From Tetrahymena thermophila SB210 (lineage: Eukaryota > Ciliophora > Oligohymenophorea > Hymenostomatida > Tetrahymenidae): a DNA stretch of 64,000 bases. This document shows positions 62,331 to 64,000 of this stretch, piece after piece. The DNA is taken from positions 1,302,001 through 1,366,000 of the forward strand of contig NW_002476463.1 of NCBI RefSeq assembly GCF_000189635.1, given 5' to 3'. The notes under the pieces are model-generated. The model was given only the letters and a program-made list of their open reading frames with translations. It was not told the origin of the DNA and made no database searches. Within the stretch, counting starts at the first letter, position 1. Every line of letters starts with the position of its first letter. A program made the position numbers and the translations under genes.

Positions 62331-63423
62331 TGAATAATAATAATAATAAGAATACTTATAATATTAGTAATAATATCCATCATACGAAAGTGAGTAATAT
62401 TATTAATAATAATAATACTAATAATAAACTTAATTAGAACTATAATTTTACCAAGTCTAATATGAATAAAAATAATAATAATAATATTAACAACAATAAT
62501 TAATCTAAAATTAACCATGCTATATTGATGAAAAAAATTATATCTAGAATTAAAAAAATTAAAACGAATATTAATAAGACTATTTTTATTAGAACCAAGT
62601 ACATTAAATTGAACAAAATATAAAGAACTTAAATTTGAACACACATTAAGAGTAATACATAAGTTAATAACAATTTAACCAATATCATCAAGAAACATAG
62701 TTTTAAGGAGATATATTAAAAAGTTAATAATAAAATTAATTGAGTTAGAGCCTAAAAACAAAAAAAATTCAGAAAGAAAAGAAAGATAAGCCCAAAAATG
62801 ATTTAAAAGATAAAATTAGAATTCGTAAATAAATAACAATGAAAAAGGTGGCAAAAAAGAATGAAAAAATGCCTGTAAAACCAAAGAGACCAGAATAATC
62901 AACATCATTTCACAATTAATTCAAAATATTTTTAACTAAAGCTATCCCATATATTTGTTAAAAAATTGATGAAAGTAAAGATTTAGATTTAGAAACCAAG
63001 AAGAAATACAAATAAATTATTCAACCTTTTAAAAATAAAATAAAGAAATCAGATGTTTATTTTCTTATAAATAAATATGATGAATTATCTGAATAATAAT
63101 TTGAGAAATTGTAAAAAATATGCAAAGAAAGTTAACAGTTGATGAAAGATGCCAAATTTGATCCTAAGATTAGAGCTTTTTTGCAAGTTTAAGATTTTAT
63201 TGAATAAAATAAAAATTAAAATGAAGAAATAACTTTCGATTGCTTCACATAAGCTACAAAATCTATAAACTAGCTTAACTCTTTTAATCGTACCTATCTC
63301 TTTAAATTCTGTGAAAGCGACTACTATCCAAAAATATTTTCAACTAAAGCAAATAAAATTGATTAAATCTATGTTACTAACTATATTAAATTTGTTCTTA
63401 TGAATCCAAAGATTATGGAATGA
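61693..63423 (+). CDS. Gln-rich protein with TAA-coded polyQ tract, unknown function
   Basis: Single exon, 576 residues, ATG 61693, TGA 63421-63423. The first 340 residues are Gln/Tyr/Asn-rich (prion-like) with a few Cys near the start. Residues 192-212 are 21 Gln in a row, every codon TAA. The C-terminal 220 residues look folded and basic: a Lys-rich linker (TKKIQKEKKDKPKNDLKDK), then HNQFKIFLTKAIPYICQKI, KYKQIIQPFKNKIKKSDVY, FEKLQKICKESQQLMKDA, TYLFKFCESDYYPKIF and NYIKFVLMNPKIME. No family recognised. A Gln/Tyr-rich region joined to a basic helical domain is common in RNA-binding or transcription-related proteins and condensate components, but this is only a compositional hint. On the opposite strand and in other frames the tract gives meaningless Ile or Asn runs. 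Confidence 0.85.
62266..62328 (+). repeat. (TAA)21 microsatellite coding for polyglutamine
   Basis: Twenty-one uninterrupted TAA triplets in the reading frame of the Gln-rich gene, flanked by further TAA-rich segments (TAA x3 before TATGTA, and x5 after TATGAA). In the standard code this would be a run of stops. Confidence 0.95.
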
Positions 63424-63741
63424 ACGAACAAAAAAATAATAATTTAAGTAAATAAATTTTGAATCTATTGCAAATAACTAACTAACTACCTTACTAATAA
63501 ATATTATATTAAATTAAAAAAACAACAACATTAAAACATTATAAATTATAAAAAACAAAATTATATTTATTATCACAAGATTAATAAAAAAAATAATTTA
63601 GATTTTTGTTATTGGTCACTCATGTGTATTTATTTATTAATGATATATTAATTTAGCAAAACAATTTTTCGTCTTAATATTTTATTGATTCTAAATTCAA
63701 TAGGCTTTTTAATTTTTTAAGTTTATTTTACTTATTTGATT
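63424..63741. other. Intergenic, convergent gene ends
   Basis: 318 bp of A/T-rich DNA between the Gln-rich gene (+) and the partial gene at the right edge (-); nothing seen. Confidence 0.5.
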
Positions 63742-64000
63742 TCATATGTTATTTATTTATTCATTTAAAATATTCAATAATGATTCTTTTGGTCTAAAAA
63801 TGAAATATTCATATTCTTTTGTTAATAATATTTCATAGTTTTATACATCTATGTAATTTTCATCCTAATCAAAAAGAAATCCAATCTCATTTTCACATAT
63901 TACTTCTTCTTCTGCTTCTTAATTTATATTTTATTCACATTAATTTGCCTTTAGTTTAATCGCAGATTAATCTTTGGATTAATTAGCGGGAGAAGGAGGT
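63742..64000 (-). CDS. C-terminal end of a gene running off the window
   Basis: A minus-strand frame open from the right edge to TGA at 63742-63744, 85 codons. It is acidic in the middle (EAEEEVICENEIGFLFDQDE) and ends YEYFIFRPKESLLNILNEQ. A Pro/Ser start (PPSPANQSKDQSAIK) suggests a linker before it. Base composition is richer than the flanking DNA and no TGA interrupts it. Too little remains to name a family; exons to the right are not visible. Confidence 0.6.

Noticed and set aside
62201-62644. Minus-strand Ile-rich and plus-strand Asn-rich frames over the microsatellite
   Set aside because: Shadows of the (TAA)n repeat in other frames; the real frame is the Gln-rich protein from 61693 to 63423.
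1-64000. tRNA, rRNA, CRISPR arrays, telomeric GGGGTT/CCCCAA repeats and transposase genes
   Set aside because: Scanned by eye for T-loop-like GGTTCRA blocks, telomere repeats, regularly spaced repeats and transposase motifs; none convincing. A tRNAscan and repeat search would be needed to exclude them fully.

Overview
The window looks like nuclear DNA of an oligohymenophorean ciliate, most likely Tetrahymena or a close relative. The DNA is extremely AT-rich, almost every long reading frame is interrupted by TAA and TAG but not by TGA, and recognisable proteins (ARPC1, tubby, TFIIA-gamma, FAAH, VHS-GAT, LPLAT, PRELI) read through at full length only if TAA and TAG mean Gln and TGA is the only stop. 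Introns are AT-rich GT..AG, about 55-470 nt, which fits Tetrahymena and not the 20-30 nt introns of Paramecium. All gene models below use that code. Splice sites were chosen by eye from GT/AG, phase and protein continuity; every complete model has a length divisible by three.

Layout: a partial TPR protein (1-1691, +) and a PRELI-type lipid-transfer protein (3351-3824, +); a CTFKP-motif coiled-coil protein (5621-8162, -); a ubiquitin-conjugating-enzyme relic (10114-10432, +); a coiled-coil protein with a pentapeptide repeat at its start codon (11316-12290, -); a frameshifted PLD-like relic (13040-13524, +); a small cystine-knot-like protein (14779-15018, +); a multi-pass RING protein (15422-16536, -); a tubby-like protein (18047-19873, -); an acyltransferase (21765-22913, -); a nine-exon VHS-GAT clathrin adaptor (24230-27147, -); ARPC1 (29051-30253, -); a secreted protein (32667-33683, +); TFIIA-gamma (35385-35924, +); an intergenic tandem array (36182-36985); a coiled-coil protein of unknown role (37331-38155, -) divergent from a PAP2-like membrane protein (38772-40716, +); a short NOP14-like protein (41499-42716, +); two large adjacent TPR paralogues (44059-47979 and 48976-57491, +), the second with an array of 17-18 IQ motifs; a FAAH-type amidase (58448-60928, +); a Gln-rich protein with a pure TAA-coded polyQ tract (61693-63423, +); and the 3' end of another gene (63742 to the edge, -).

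The genes are mostly unrelated housekeeping, membrane-traffic, cytoskeleton and nuclear genes separated by 0.3-2.4 kb of very AT-rich DNA. I saw no CRISPR array, transposase, rRNA or tRNA gene. The most distinctive content is the pair of giant TPR paralogues with a recently homogenised 165-bp coding array, two protein-gene relics, and several enzyme-family members that have lost catalytic residues.
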